From positions 43,138,101 to 43,202,100 of the forward strand of contig CM069872.1 of assembly GCA_036172665.1 (NCBI GenBank): a stretch of 64,000 nt of DNA, read 5' to 3'. Source of the stretch: Prosopocoilus inquinatus (taxonomy: Eukaryota > Arthropoda > Insecta > Coleoptera > Lucanidae). This document shows positions 32,951 through 44,360 of this stretch, in pieces. Both the position numbers and the translations under genes were made by a program. Position 1 is the first letter of the stretch, and every line of letters begins with the position of its first letter. The notes under the pieces were generated by a model that worked only from the letters and a program-made list of their open reading frames with translations, ran no database searches and was not told the DNA's origin.

Positions 32951-35459
32951 GAGGGCAAATTTCTTTCCATTATTTACAAAGGAACGATATAGTAGAAAAT
33001 AGATCTTTTTAACCGACTCAGAATCGACCACCAATTGTTCATCGACCTCCAAGTGACCCCTTAGAGGTCCATCGACCCCTTTTAAGTTTCAAAATCTCGA
33101 CCCCTTGGGATTCAATACCGATTTCCTTGGGAACCCCTCGTCTAGAGTTACCTGACTGGTAAGCGTAACAGAATCAGAAATATTTAAATCAACAACCACC
33201 AAGACATAACTGATTGTATAACAAATTATAATTTCATCTACAGAGAAGTTCATGTAGACAGAAGTTTAGAACCAACAAGTACATCTGTAGTCTCGTGGCA
33301 AAAGTTTTGTCGTACGTTTTATTTAAGGAGAAGAAAATCCTTCATAAAAACAGTAATGGTAGTTTCTAACAAAAACAGTTAGAAAAGCATATAAAAAACA
33401 AGATAGAAGATGAAACAAATAGATAATAGTAATTAAAACGAAAATCTCTGTGAAATCTTTTTAGTAAGTAGAAGTTTTCCTATTTTTAGAGTAGGTACAT
33501 TTATTAGATTTTGTAATAAGCAAAGCCTGATATTGTGAACTGTAAAATAAAGGTGAGTAATTAATAAACAGAGTAAGCACCATAAGAAAGACTAATGTAA
33601 AGCAGCAGTTATTTCCTTGATTTCTTTGCGTTTCTAAATTAACTTCTTGAATGTTTCGAATGTGATACAAACAGGAAATTTGAGTGCAAAACACGCTCGA
33701 GCTCTGCTTTGAAAGTAACCAATCAGGGCTATTCGGTAACATTGATATGTATATTAATTGACGTGGTCTTCAATAATTGAAGAGAACTTGATACAATTTC
33801 ATAACAATTCAAATGAATTGCCGACGGCCAATTGAAGAGAGATACATATTAACTTGATACTACACTTGATATGGATTGTAAGTTATTACGAAACTGTTTA
33901 CAGTATACCGATTTTGCAAGGTCGCTTAATACATAGCAATCATTGATACGTATCAAGTTCACATCTGCATTATAGAATAGACTCCGATGCCTGTTCCTGC
34001 TTTTAATCAACCCTAAAATAATGGAACACAATCATTTATTTCAATTAACCAAAATGATATGTACTTACTTTTTAGAGGCAATTAGAAATCGCGTTGGTTA
34101 TAAAAACCGCGTTGGAAACTTTTACTGTATATCCGTTATCATAACTGACTCACAAATAATATCCAATAAACTTAATTGAATGCTGTGGAGAGTTCGTCGA
34201 ATTAAATTGACCGAGCGAATGATTTGTTATCGGAAATTGATTTTAGAATTGTAGTTAGTTTCGGTTGTCAAATTCAGCCCAGCCGCAGAGGGTGGTTTGC
34301 CGAATTTTAAAAAAAATCTTGTTGACGGGGAAGGGAAGTATAATTAAAGCGTCATTTATAAAACACACTCACCGAAAGTCTGTAATCAATTTCGGAGAAC
34401 CGTTAAGTGGTAACTTGGACCGAACTGCATAATTAATCGTTTGTTAATTAATTGCGTCACGTGCTCATTTTACGAACCACTTAAATCAATAGGAAAAACA
34501 AAAAATAGAAAATGTTGAATTAAATAAAGATCAAATTAACGGGGCATTTAAAACCAAAAGGGTGAGCCGTCCGCCTAAATCCGGAGGCATCGCAGAGCAA
34601 GCAACAGCATTCTGTTGGAGGGTGAAAGGGTCCAACGGCATAAGGTAGAGCCGCTATGTTTAAAATATAGGGCAAGTTTGCAGTTTCCTGGAAACCCGAC
34701 ATATGCGCGTCATTATGTCGAGAATACGCGCGGGCAAAAAAAAAGAGTAAAAACCGAAAATGCCGCCCGTCTAACGGGTGTTCGCAATTCTTATTGATGT
34801 TCCTTTGGAAGTGTGCAAGCTGTGCGTGGTGGTGATATTTGTTTCCCTTTCTTTCTCCCTTCCTCTGTTGCTTCTTATATCGTCTTGCATGTTGCACAAC
34901 GTGCACATGCGAGCGACCTTGCGCTTGGCGCGTGAGTGGGTTAGACACGGTTACGACCCTTTTTACAAGATGTGTCTTGTATTTCGTGTTTTAGGGGGAA
35001 AAAATCCTTTTCAATGTATTGGAAACGTGGAATCAAGTTTATAAAGTATACAAATAAGTAATACTTGATTGAAAAACAATTAAATATATTATCTTATCTC
35101 TTTGAATCTGACACGATTCAATGCCATTCTCTATAATTAAGACAACACTCTCAAGAAACTTGGACAATTCCTATTTCCAATGAGTACAATAGGAATATGC
35201 ATAAGTCATCCAACATAACCGTCGTATTCTTAGGCCAAAAACAAAGTTTTATTAAAAATATAGAAAACTTTCGTTTTACCCAATGGCAACAAGCTTACTT
35301 GCTTGCGATACAGATGGAGAAGGCGCTATTGGCACATCTATGTATATTATGCATTGGCCAAAGTGAAAGTCTTCAAACAGTATATGTTATTATAAAGATG
35401 ATAAGAAGAAAGTTGTTGCTAAACTTTAAACGGACGCTGTTAAAATTGTAAAGACGTTC
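32951..35459. other. Intergenic DNA, no gene seen
   Basis: No gene recognised. A GACC-rich stretch at 33020-33150 ending GGGAACCCCTCGTCTAGAGTTACCTG resembles a decayed hAT terminus. The block 34530-34960 is GC-richer, with open frames on both strands (up to 142 codons) but no recognisable domain. Confidence 0.4.
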
Positions 35460-35515
35460 AACGTTTCACTACCGGTTGATAGCTTCGTCGCTCCTGACGA
35501 CGAAGCTATTAAAGT
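35460..35515 (-). repeat. Degenerate family 2 hammerhead-like segment
   Basis: On the minus strand it reads GCGACGA, AGCTATC-AACC-GGTAGT (a good stem II hairpin with one bulged G), then GAAACGTTGA. The two leading core bases are changed (CT to GC), so it is probably inactive. It shows the family's stem II best. Confidence 0.4.
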
Positions 35516-35799
35516 CACACGTAAAATGGCGATTAAAATCGTTTACTTTCCTTTGCATTCGATGACACATCATCCAACTTAATTTGTTCGTCACTTGTAC
35601 TCTGATTACTGCCTGGTTTATAAAAAGCTTTATGTTAAAATTTTTTATAGTTCTAACTTGTATAACCACAGCAACAATTACTTTATCTAATAAAAAAGTT
35701 TCACTCTTAGAATACACTTTACGAGCCTTACGGAGAAATCGAAGAGGTAAGGATAGCGTTATTGAAAAGCCAGGAATATAGAAAAGGAAGCATATACCA

Positions 35800-36100
35800 G
35801 TACCTCATACTAAGGTTGGAACGCGCTATAGTATCATCCGCGTATTCACACAGCCGGCCTATTTTTAATGATAAAGGCAGATCATTAACATCAATTAAAA
35901 ACAGTATTGGTTCTAAAATGGATCCTTGGGGAATTCCACGATGGATAACTTTTTCGGAAGATGTATGAGTTTTACTTTACCATTAAAATCTGATGTCAAT
36001 GGAATTACTTCATTGCGATTATTTAAACAGATTTGAACACATTCAAACTTCACCTCAAATTCCAAATTAAAAACTAATGCAGAACAAGATCCGTGTTTAT
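35800..36100 (-). pseudogene. Non-LTR retrotransposon reverse transcriptase fragment
   Basis: The minus strand from about 35945 downward translates to a reverse transcriptase core: RGIPQGSILEPILFLI, then NDLP, then EYADDT. These are the GxPQGSxLGP and Y/F-ADDT motifs of Jockey/CR1-type LINEs. The conserved G after SIL is E, the upstream part is shifted in frame, and neither end of the element is present. It is a dead fragment. Confidence 0.85.
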
Positions 36101-36146
36101 GGCACACACGTAATTAATTGAGAGCTGGCTATAATAAGACAATTAA

Positions 36147-36308
36147 GGCCCGATCTTACCACCTTATGATAAATTTAACCATCGGTTAATATCCTTGGAA
36201 ACTATTGTGCCGACAATGGTTTCCTAGGATATTAACCATTGTCGGCACAATAGTTTCCAAGGATATTAACCGACGGTTAAATTTAACAGGAGGTGGTAAG
36301 ATCGGGCC
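36147..36308. mobile_element. Harbinger-type MITE, GGCCCGATC ends
   Basis: GGCCCGATCTTACCACC and its inverse GGTGGTAAGATCGGGCC bound 162 bp, flanked on both sides by TAA (36144-36146, 36309-36311). The arms pair through most of the length (TTAATATCCTTGGAAACTAT and inverse). It has no frame. Confidence 0.85.
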
Positions 36309-36657
36309 TAAATAAATCAATCGTGGAACCGTCGTTTGATAAATTTCTCTGAAACTACAAATTTGTAAAAAAGACAAGCAAAAGATAATATAATAAATAT
36401 AACGCCAAATGAGTATAATATATCCGTTTCAGATATTACCCCAAGTGTTATTGAGGTTTGAGCAAATATTCCATACAATTTTCAATTTTCAATAATAATA
36501 ACAATAACGTACAACACTTATTTCAATAAATAGCACTTTAGTATTTCACCGTTTATGTCGCCCAAGATGCTCGCACTATCGCTTGCTAAATGTAGACTTG
36601 TTCAAAACGCTCGTCATCCTCCTTTATATTTCCGTATGACTGTTACTAGAAAAACAT

Positions 36658-36677
36658 GGAATATTCTAGAATATTCC
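36658..36677. promoter_or_regulatory. Heat-shock element palindrome, copy A
   Basis: Four alternating GAA/TTC units at exact 5-bp spacing form a perfect 20-bp palindrome (GGAATATTCTAGAATATTCC). This is the optimal HSF trimer binding pattern. Function here is inferred only; no adjacent gene is known. Confidence 0.55.
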
Positions 36678-37041
36678 GGTCAGATAGCGTGCGTTCTCGA
36701 AAACGCGTAACACTCGTCTGCCGACTGCCAACTCGTAACACAGTCGCTTGACCAACAGATGGCACCACACGTCTGGACATACAAATTTATTAGTGTCCGG
36801 ACGTAAGAATAACTTCCGGCCGATGTTATTTACGGTCCACAACAAATTTTTGTGTTAAAATTAACACACTTTCGTGTGAATATGTAAGAATTTTCACACT
36901 GAATCGCGAATCGCATCGTTTTTCAACAGTGCACTTGATCGAGGGATGTTTTCCCGATTGTTTGAAAAATTCCAAAATAACCCCAATTTAGTAAAATGCT
37001 GATCGGATTGAAAATATGGGCCTACTTCTATCACCGTGATA

Positions 37042-37165
37042 CAGGTTATTTTGTATCGAGCACTTAAATTTAAAAGTCTGTTACTATGGTAACAACCAAT
37101 CATAAAGCTTTATGATTAGTTATTACCATAGCAACAGCCCTTTAAATTTAACGTAGAATAGCCCC
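37042..37165. mobile_element. GGGGC-type MITE inside copy A
   Basis: Same family as 8092-8238: the arms contain ACTTAAATTTAAAAG and TTACTATGGTAACAACCAATC with their inverses, and the right end is TAGAATAGCCCC followed by TAA. The left end is decayed. The copy at the same relative position in the other duplicate shows that it predates the duplication. Confidence 0.65.
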
Positions 37166-37580
37166 TAATGTTCCCTCTAACGTATTGGAAATCGTAATGA
37201 TTATTTTAATAAATACTCACTTTTAACACTTTTTTAATTCACTTTCTGTAAAGGGTTGTCCACTAGTTTAAAGGTGGTGGAGGTCCTGGATTTCAGGGAT
37301 AATTGTGATTGTGATTGTGATCTGACGTTTCCCACCGCAATCTTCTAGAAAACTTATCACTTATGACACCCCCATATCCGATAATATTTCAATGTAAGCC
37401 AACCTGATAAATTGGTTAGTACAGATAATAATATATCGGAGCTTGACGTAACCGTGCTCGTGGTATACCTCGGGGTTCTGTATTCGGACCGCCTCTCTCA
37501 TTCAATATTAATTCAATCATAAAACTCAAAAACAATAAATATGCAATTGGAAATTTTAGTAAAGTTCTTCTTAACTTATT

Positions 37581-37689
37581 CACTCTAAAAACGGCTTATT
37601 ACCACGTAACCAAATATTATTACGAGCAACTAATAAGTTGTTGCATGTAATAATATTTGGTTACATGGTAATAATCTGTTTTTAGAGTG
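37581..37689. mobile_element. CACTCTAAAAAC-ended MITE inside copy A
   Basis: CACTCTAAAAACGGCTTATTACC and its inverse form long arms extending through AACCAAATATTATTAC. The counterpart in copy B is at 40707-40809. Confidence 0.65.
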
Positions 37690-38490
37690 TTGTTAGACCA
37701 AAGGTTAGACTGCTTAAATGAACAATTATTTGTCGAAACTAAAGTGAGTTATTAACGCATTAATATTGAAATCAGTTTTTTTTTGCCGAGTTTTATAGTC
37801 ACATCTTCTGAGGAATTGTAATGTGGGACAATTTCCGCAATGCCATAAACATTTTTAGAATTCAACAGAAAGCAATTAAGACTAGCCGGCGTACGATATA
37901 AGGATGCTTGCCAACATTTGTCTTGTAAATTAAAAATTACGCCTTTACCCTCGATATTCATTTATCAGTCAAATTTGGAGATCCACTCCAAATAAATCAA
38001 TTTTTGTGAACAGAAATACAGACGCACAATAGAAGAGAAGATGACCTTCATAAATGTAGATTAACAAAGCCTCAGAAAGATTCTCTGAATTGAATATACT
38101 GTTTTTATTTGCAATTAGTTGAGTAATACCTGCAAACTCATGCATGTTGCAAATTATTTACTGTGTTCCCATTTACTCTTCGTTTCAGACCATTTGCAGG
38201 CGATTGTTTTCTTTTCCGAAGGAACGCTTTGGCGGAATAGAAATTTTGATTATTTTGGAATTTTTCTATTAGCGTGTGCATCTGACTTTTTTAAAGTCAT
38301 TTAGCCTTTTCCTCATCTTCTTCCTTTCGCTAAAAGGGTCCAATGTACTCAAGTGAAAGAAATTTTCAAGTTACAGTCCGTTTCTTTTCATTTACTCCTC
38401 TTGTATTAATTAATTACATTAATGATGTTTCCAAATTTGTTAAATGATTTTCTAGTTTCGGAAATGTTAATTCATTTGTCGAGCTGCAAC

Positions 38491-39161
38491 GTCATTTGAG
38501 AAATTCGGAAACAATTGAGAAAGAGGAAAAACAAAAAAAAGACTGGAAATTGAAATTGTGAAGAATTTTTCAAAGCATCATTAAATAAATTCTTTTTCTT
38601 TTTTTATGAGCAGGGAAAAGAATTCAGGCCACTTAGTGTTGGATACTTTTTACGCCGAATGTATTACTATTTACTCTTGCAATCGAATTGTTATTGATGG
38701 GAGGGAAAGGAGTGTCATCGTGCAATGCGTGCGTTTCCACGTTGTAGACGAAGCTGATACAGTCCGAGTACTAAATTTTCCTACCGTTCCCAGAACAAGT
38801 GGCCCAAATTATTTTCCCTGCTTATGAGGTTATTGTAAAGAGGATTATTTTGATTTGTTTTTATTTCGAACATATAAAAAATATAAACCAAATCAAAAAT
38901 GGCATCACATCAGATTATGTTATTGGATTTGGGAGAAAGAAGAACAAATCAACAGCTTAGTAAAATATTTAAGAAAACAGGCACAATGGAAAAAATAAAT
39001 TCAAAGAATGCGTTGGATGGGTCATAAAATGAGAGTTCCTATTGAATTTTATCTAATAGATTTTATAAGTTTTTAATCTATAACCGGATGATAGCTTCGT
39101 CAGGAGATTAAAAACTTACAATTTTCACCGGACAAGAGTCAACTGCTATAATAGGTTTTAT
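38491..39161. other. Spacer between duplicated segments
   Basis: The spacer holds the hAT MITE at 38611-38820 and a truncated family 2 hammerhead-like segment at 39070-39110 (CTGACGA intact on the minus strand at 39097-39103, GAAA box lost). No gene is present. Confidence 0.6.
38611..38820. mobile_element. hAT MITE, CAGGGAAAA family, copy 3
   Basis: CAGGGAAAAGAATTCAGGCC and the inverse GGCCCAAATTATTTTCCCTG bound 210 bp. The flanks are TTTATGAG (38603-38610) and CTTATGAG (38821-38828), 7 of 8 identical. The interior shares AATTGTTATTGA and GCTGATACAGTCCGAGTACTA with copy 2. Confidence 0.8.
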
Positions 39162-40000
39162 GTTACCCCAAGTGTTATTGAGGCTTGAGCATATTCCATA
39201 CAATTTTCAATTTTTATAAACAATTATGAACAAGGAATATCAAAAAGAAGAATTAGTTTTAAAAAATTGATTAGCGGCAAATTATTATTACAAGTGAGCG
39301 AAGAAAAAGGTATCACCGTCATTTCTGATTAATCAATACACTGTTGAAAATAATATTATGACTTCGAGGTTCACAAATAATTATCGTCACTTGATTCCGA
39401 AAACCTTTACAGTTCAAAAACCTTACAGTTCAAATTTATACAAACAATAACGTACAATACTTATTTCAATAAATAACACTTTAGAATTTCACCGTTTATG
39501 TCGGCCAAGATGCTCTCACTATCGCTTGCTAAATGTAGACAAATCGCGCGCCGTCCTCCTTTATATTTCCGTACGACTGTTACTAGGAAAACATGGGACT
39601 TTCTAGAATATTCCGGTCAGATAGCGTGCGTTCTCGAAAACGCGTAACACTCGTTCGCCAACTGCCAACGCATAATACAGTCGGGTGACCAATAGATGCC
39701 ACCACACGTCTGAATATACAAATTTATTAGTGTCCGGCCGTAACAATAACTTCCGGCCGATCTTATTTACGGTCCACAACAAATTTTTGTGTTAAAATTA
39801 ACACACTTGCGTGCGAATACGTAAGCGTTTTCACACTAAACCCGTGTTAATTTTCACATTATACTGTGAATGGCATTGTTTTTCAACAGTGCACTTGATC
39901 GAGGGATGTTTTCCCGATTTTTCGAAAAATTCCAAAATAACCCCAATTTAGGAAACGCCGATCGGATTGAAAATATGGGCCTACTTCTATCACCGTGATA

Positions 40001-40133
40001 GAGGCTATTTTGTATCGAGTACTTAAATTTAAAAGTATGTTACTATGGTAACAACCAATCATAAAGTTTTATGATTAGTTATTACCATAGCAACAACCCT
40101 TTAAATTTAACGTACTCGATACAGAATAGCCCC
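40001..40133. mobile_element. GGGGC-type MITE inside copy B
   Basis: Better preserved than in copy A: the arms GTATCGAGTACTTAAATTTAAAAG and inverse run to TACAGAATAGCCCC followed by TAA. Confidence 0.65.
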
Positions 40134-40706
40134 TAATGTTCCCTCTAAAGTATTGGAAATCGTAATGATTATTTTAATAAATACTCACTTTTAACACTTT
40201 TTTAATTCACTTTCTGTAAAGGGTTGTCCACTAGTTTAAAGGTGGTGGAGGTCCTGGATTTTGGGGATAATTGTGATTGTGATTGTGATCTGACGTTTCC
40301 CATCGCAATCTTCTAGAAAACTTATCACTTATGACAGCCTCATATCCCATAATATTTCAATTTAAGCCAACCTGATAAATTGGTTGGTACAGATAATAAT
40401 ATATCGGAGCCTGACGTAACCGTGCTTGTGGTATACCTCGGGGTTCTGTATTCGGACCGCCTCTATTCATTATTTCATTATTTATATTAATAACCTCTGT
40501 GACACATGCAATAATTTAAAGTCACGGCGCAGATGTTTGTGTGAGACATTTGTGCGTGAATGGAAGGTTACCATAATTGATAAAAACTGATAATCATAAA
40601 AATGGTTCATTTCAAATCAATTGTCATTCAATATTAATTCAACCCTAAAACTGAAAAACAATAAACGTGTAATTGGGAAATTTAGTAAAGTTGTTTTTAA
40701 CTTATT

Positions 40707-40809
40707 CACTCTAAAAACAGCTTATTACCACGTACCCAAATGTATGCAACAACTTATTAGTTGCCCGTAATAATATTTGATTACGTGGTAATAATCTGTT
40801 TTTAGAGTG
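40707..40809. mobile_element. CACTCTAAAAAC-ended MITE inside copy B
   Basis: Same inverted-repeat element as 37581-37689, with a few deleted bases in the centre. Confidence 0.65.
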
Positions 40810-41562
40810 TTGTTAGACCAAAGGTTAGACTGCTTAAATGAACAATTGTTGAGTTATTAACGCATTAATATTGAAATCAGTTTTTTTTGCCGAGTTTTAT
40901 AGTCACATCTTCTGAGGAATTGTAATGTGGGACAATTTCCGCAATGCCATAAACATTTTTAGAATTCAACAGAAAGCAATTAAGACTAGCCGGCGTTCAG
41001 TATAAGGATGCTTGCCACCATCTGTCTCGTAAATTAAAAATTACGCCTTTACCCTCGATATTCATTTATAAGTCTAATTTTGAGATGCATTCGAAATAAA
41101 TCAAGTTTCGTGAACAGAAGTATAGAAGCTCAGTAGAAGAGAAGATGACCTTCATAAATGTAAGTTAACAAAGCCTCTGAAAGATTCTCTGAATTGAATG
41201 TACTGTTTTTATTTGCAATTAGTTGAGTAATACTTGCAAATTATTTACTGTGTTCCCATTTACTCTACGTTTCAGATAATTTGCAGGCGATTGTTTTCTT
41301 TTCTGAAGGAACTCTTTGGCCGAACAGAAATTTTGATTATTTTGGTATTTTTCTATTAGCGTCTGCATCTGACTTTTTTAAAGTCATTTAGCCTTTTCCT
41401 CATCTTCTTCCTTTCGCTAAAAGGGTCCAAAGTACTCAAGTGAAAGAAATTTTCAAGTTACAGTCCGTTTCTTTTGATTTACTCCTCTTGTTAATTATGT
41501 TTCCAAATTTGTTAAATGATTTTCTAGTTTTGGAAATGTTAATTCATGTGCCGAACTGCAAC

Positions 41563-44352
41563 TAACACATCCTGAAAGGAATACGTCGATTTACTACAAA
41601 AAAAAACCTTTTTTTATTTTACTTAAATACATTTTTCATAATAAATGTTGTTATTAAAATCAATGTATCCATGCCTGTCAAGCAACCACAACTCTTGGAA
41701 GTTGGAACATTTTTCGGAATTGAAGGAAATAAGGTCTCGACAAGTCGATGACTAAAGATGACTAATGATGACATTGGCGACTCGTCATAGATAAAAAAAA
41801 GAAAATAGATTTCTTAGAATTGGTACCAAAAATCTTTTTCTTCTTTGATAGTCAGCAATTATACAGAGGACTACGCATTTGGATATAAAATAAGAGTTCC
41901 TTGAAGAAGAATCAGAAACTTTTCATTCAACAGAAATCGTTAACAGAAACTTCTCTCTTCGTCCTGGACCTGATGATTGCTATTTGAAAATTGAATTAGC
42001 TTAGCTTTTCTTTACAAGACTTTATTGAATTCTGCACGATTATTTTGTTAATGAAAAGGCAATGCCAGGGGAGTAGCTTAATATTTTTTTAAGACTCTGC
42101 CGATCGAACTTAAATAATTGTGACCAGAGCTGAAACTATGCCATTGTATTACAGATTCATTATTTAGAAAAAAGAAAATCAGTGCGAAAGAAGTTAAGTT
42201 AAGTCTACCAAATAATAAGAAAATGAATTGTGACAATTTTGAATGATGTATAAGAATATTTTCCATGAGCTTCAAAGAACTACCATTGCGCTTAATGGAA
42301 GAATCTATGAAGGAGGACCTGATTGATTAAAGTTGTATCAAATTGCGCCTCAAGCTGCATTTAAAAATTGTCATTATAAGTAAATTAATTACTATCAATA
42401 TAATCCTGATTCTGGACTCTGGTAATTCTTTTAATTAAAAGTAAATGTTCTTGAAAGACAACGAAGAGGGAAAGGTAGGAACGTACTTAAGAAAGAAATG
42501 AAACAGAACAATTTGCCTTGTATCTGTTTTTTCGTTATCAATATTCATTATTGATTATATCACGTGACATTAAAAGTTAGTAGGTTGAGAACCCTGAGGA
42601 ATTGGCTGTACTTACTATTCGTAATAATTTTCACAGTTCATTTTTATTTAATTTTTTTATTTATGATTTACGGGATCGCCTGATTAACTTTTAGGTGATA
42701 GCTGACGTTGTTATGATGGAATTAATCAACATTGTAAATATTGGTAAAATATGGATGAAAACTTCAGATTATTAGAGGTTTATAGCGGTATACTAACATA
42801 AATATTGAAAAGTGTTGCCAATACAATAATAATAACACGGTACTTAAAGTATCTTATAACGAAGACAAGGTATTTTCTCCAGTGCTGTGCGTTTTATATT
42901 GCGGCACAACTCTACCTGTTACTATTTAAAAGACATTTTCATCTTATCTAATTTTGTCTAATAGCACTTGAAAGATGAGGCAATGTGACCCTAGATGATT
43001 TTCACGAGCACTTGGAAATTGGGGTGGATGTGAGCCGAGATGCTTTTCATTTGTTAATTCCTTGACCAAAAATACGTTAAAAGCATTAACGATGTAAGGC
43101 AACTTAGGAAGGGGATCCTCTTCACATCGGTACGGTACGTAGAACCATTACGCAATTTAGTAACCACTACCAAAATTCAGGTTTGCCGTCGGAGACTATC
43201 CTTCGTGAAAAATTCCTTAAAAGATGTTTGAGTTTTCTGCTACACAGACAGGCAATTCAGTTCTATTCTTTTTATACTCAATTAGATTTAAATTGGGTTT
43301 ATAAAATAATTATATTTACAAATCAGGGGTTAACATAATGCATGTCTCGATCTCTAATTAGTTCGGTTTACATTTTCCAATAAGCGTTCAAACTTCTCCT
43401 TCACGTATCACTTAATTTCATGCTGAATAGGCACGTTCCAAAACTTTTCTTCCCTCTAACAGGTGGAAATGTTGTCCGTCGTCGTCGTCGTCGTCGTCTC
43501 CCGAACATTATTATTCCTCGCTTCTTTTCCTCCGTCTTCTCCGCTCCTCGAGCTCCTCAACTTTCCCTCCGCGACGTAAAATAATTCCAAAGCATAACAA
43601 TTGGACTACGGAGGTTTCTTTGAACACAATCAAGCAGTCGCGTAGGGCAGCAAAGAGTTAATATTGATCCGTTTTTTTATTTGAGTCACCCCCACGTTTT
43701 TTTTCACCCTCGCTTTTTTTCATCCCCGGATGAGTGTTACTATAGCAACTGTACAGCAGGTGCCAGCAAACGCGCAACACAGATATCATGTCACTTCGGT
43801 TTCTTGTCGCGCGCCGCGTTAATTGTTAATTAGGACGATTAAGTCGGTGGACTAAGGTGGTGCGTTGTCTTGCGGAATTAAGAGGGCAAATGCAAAGTTA
43901 AAACGACGCAGTTTTTCGGGTCCTCCGTGACAACCGTGACAGCTGTGTAACTCTATTAACAACACACCACGACGAATGTCACCCCCGAATTCTGAATCGT
44001 TTTGTCCGAAAATATGCAAAATGGAAAATTAAAGACCTCAATGTTACTATTCTTGTATAATACCCAAACGAAAACGAATTAATTAATTAATTGTCATATT
44101 AGTAATAGTACATAATTGAGGCTTTGTTAATGGGTAAATTTGCTTCACTAATTGCGAGCTAAACCTTGAATGAATTATCTATTTTGTTTATTCAATGTAT
44201 TCTCCCTTCATCTTATGAATTAACCCCAACCTCTTTCTCCAACTGTCTCAAATGAGACGTTTCTGGCAAATTCGTGAATCAATTTCCTCAACCCTATTTG
44301 CACATCTAAAGATTTGAAACAGAAGAAAGAAGTGAAACAACTAAAAGATGCT
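41563..44352. other. Intergenic DNA with GC-richer block
   Basis: No gene recognised. A (GTC)n microsatellite lies at 43472-43498. The surrounding 43430-43990 block is GC-richer, free of recognised repeats, and carries CG-rich words on both strands. It is a candidate for retained regulatory DNA. Confidence 0.45.
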
Positions 44353-44360
44353 CTGAGGAA

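Larger units (their letters stand above)
36435..38490 (+). repeat. Segmental duplication, copy A
   Basis: This ~2.06-kb non-coding segment recurs in direct orientation at 39162-41562 with high identity. It starts near TTACCCCAAGTGTTATTGAGG and ends near GAAATGTTAATTCAT...GCTGCAAC. It includes a heat-shock-element palindrome (36658-36677), a GGGGC-type MITE (37042-37165) and a CACTCTAAAAAC-ended MITE (37581-37689). No long reading frame is present. It is either a tandem segmental duplication or two insertions of an unrecognised non-autonomous element. Confidence 0.85.
39162..41562 (+). repeat. Segmental duplication, copy B
   Basis: Direct repeat of 36435-38490. It carries about 220 bp absent from copy A near 39219-39438 and about 160 bp near 40463-40630; short shared words at the second junction suggest a deletion in copy A. 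The embedded MITEs are at the same relative positions (40001-40133, 40707-40809). The heat-shock palindrome is reduced to three units (TTCTAGAATATTC at 39601-39613). Confidence 0.85.

Noticed and set aside
33020..33150. GACCCC-rich stretch ending GGGAACCCCT as a hAT terminus
   Set aside because: It resembles such ends, but no partner end or duplication was found.
34520..34948. 142-codon minus-strand open frame and 88-codon plus-strand frame
   Set aside because: Both strands are open because the block is GC-richer; no motif or homology is recognised.
38990..39035. Plus-strand QRMRWMGH-like translation as a LINE fragment
   Set aside because: Only about ten residues resemble the LINE C-terminal motif; too short to support a feature.
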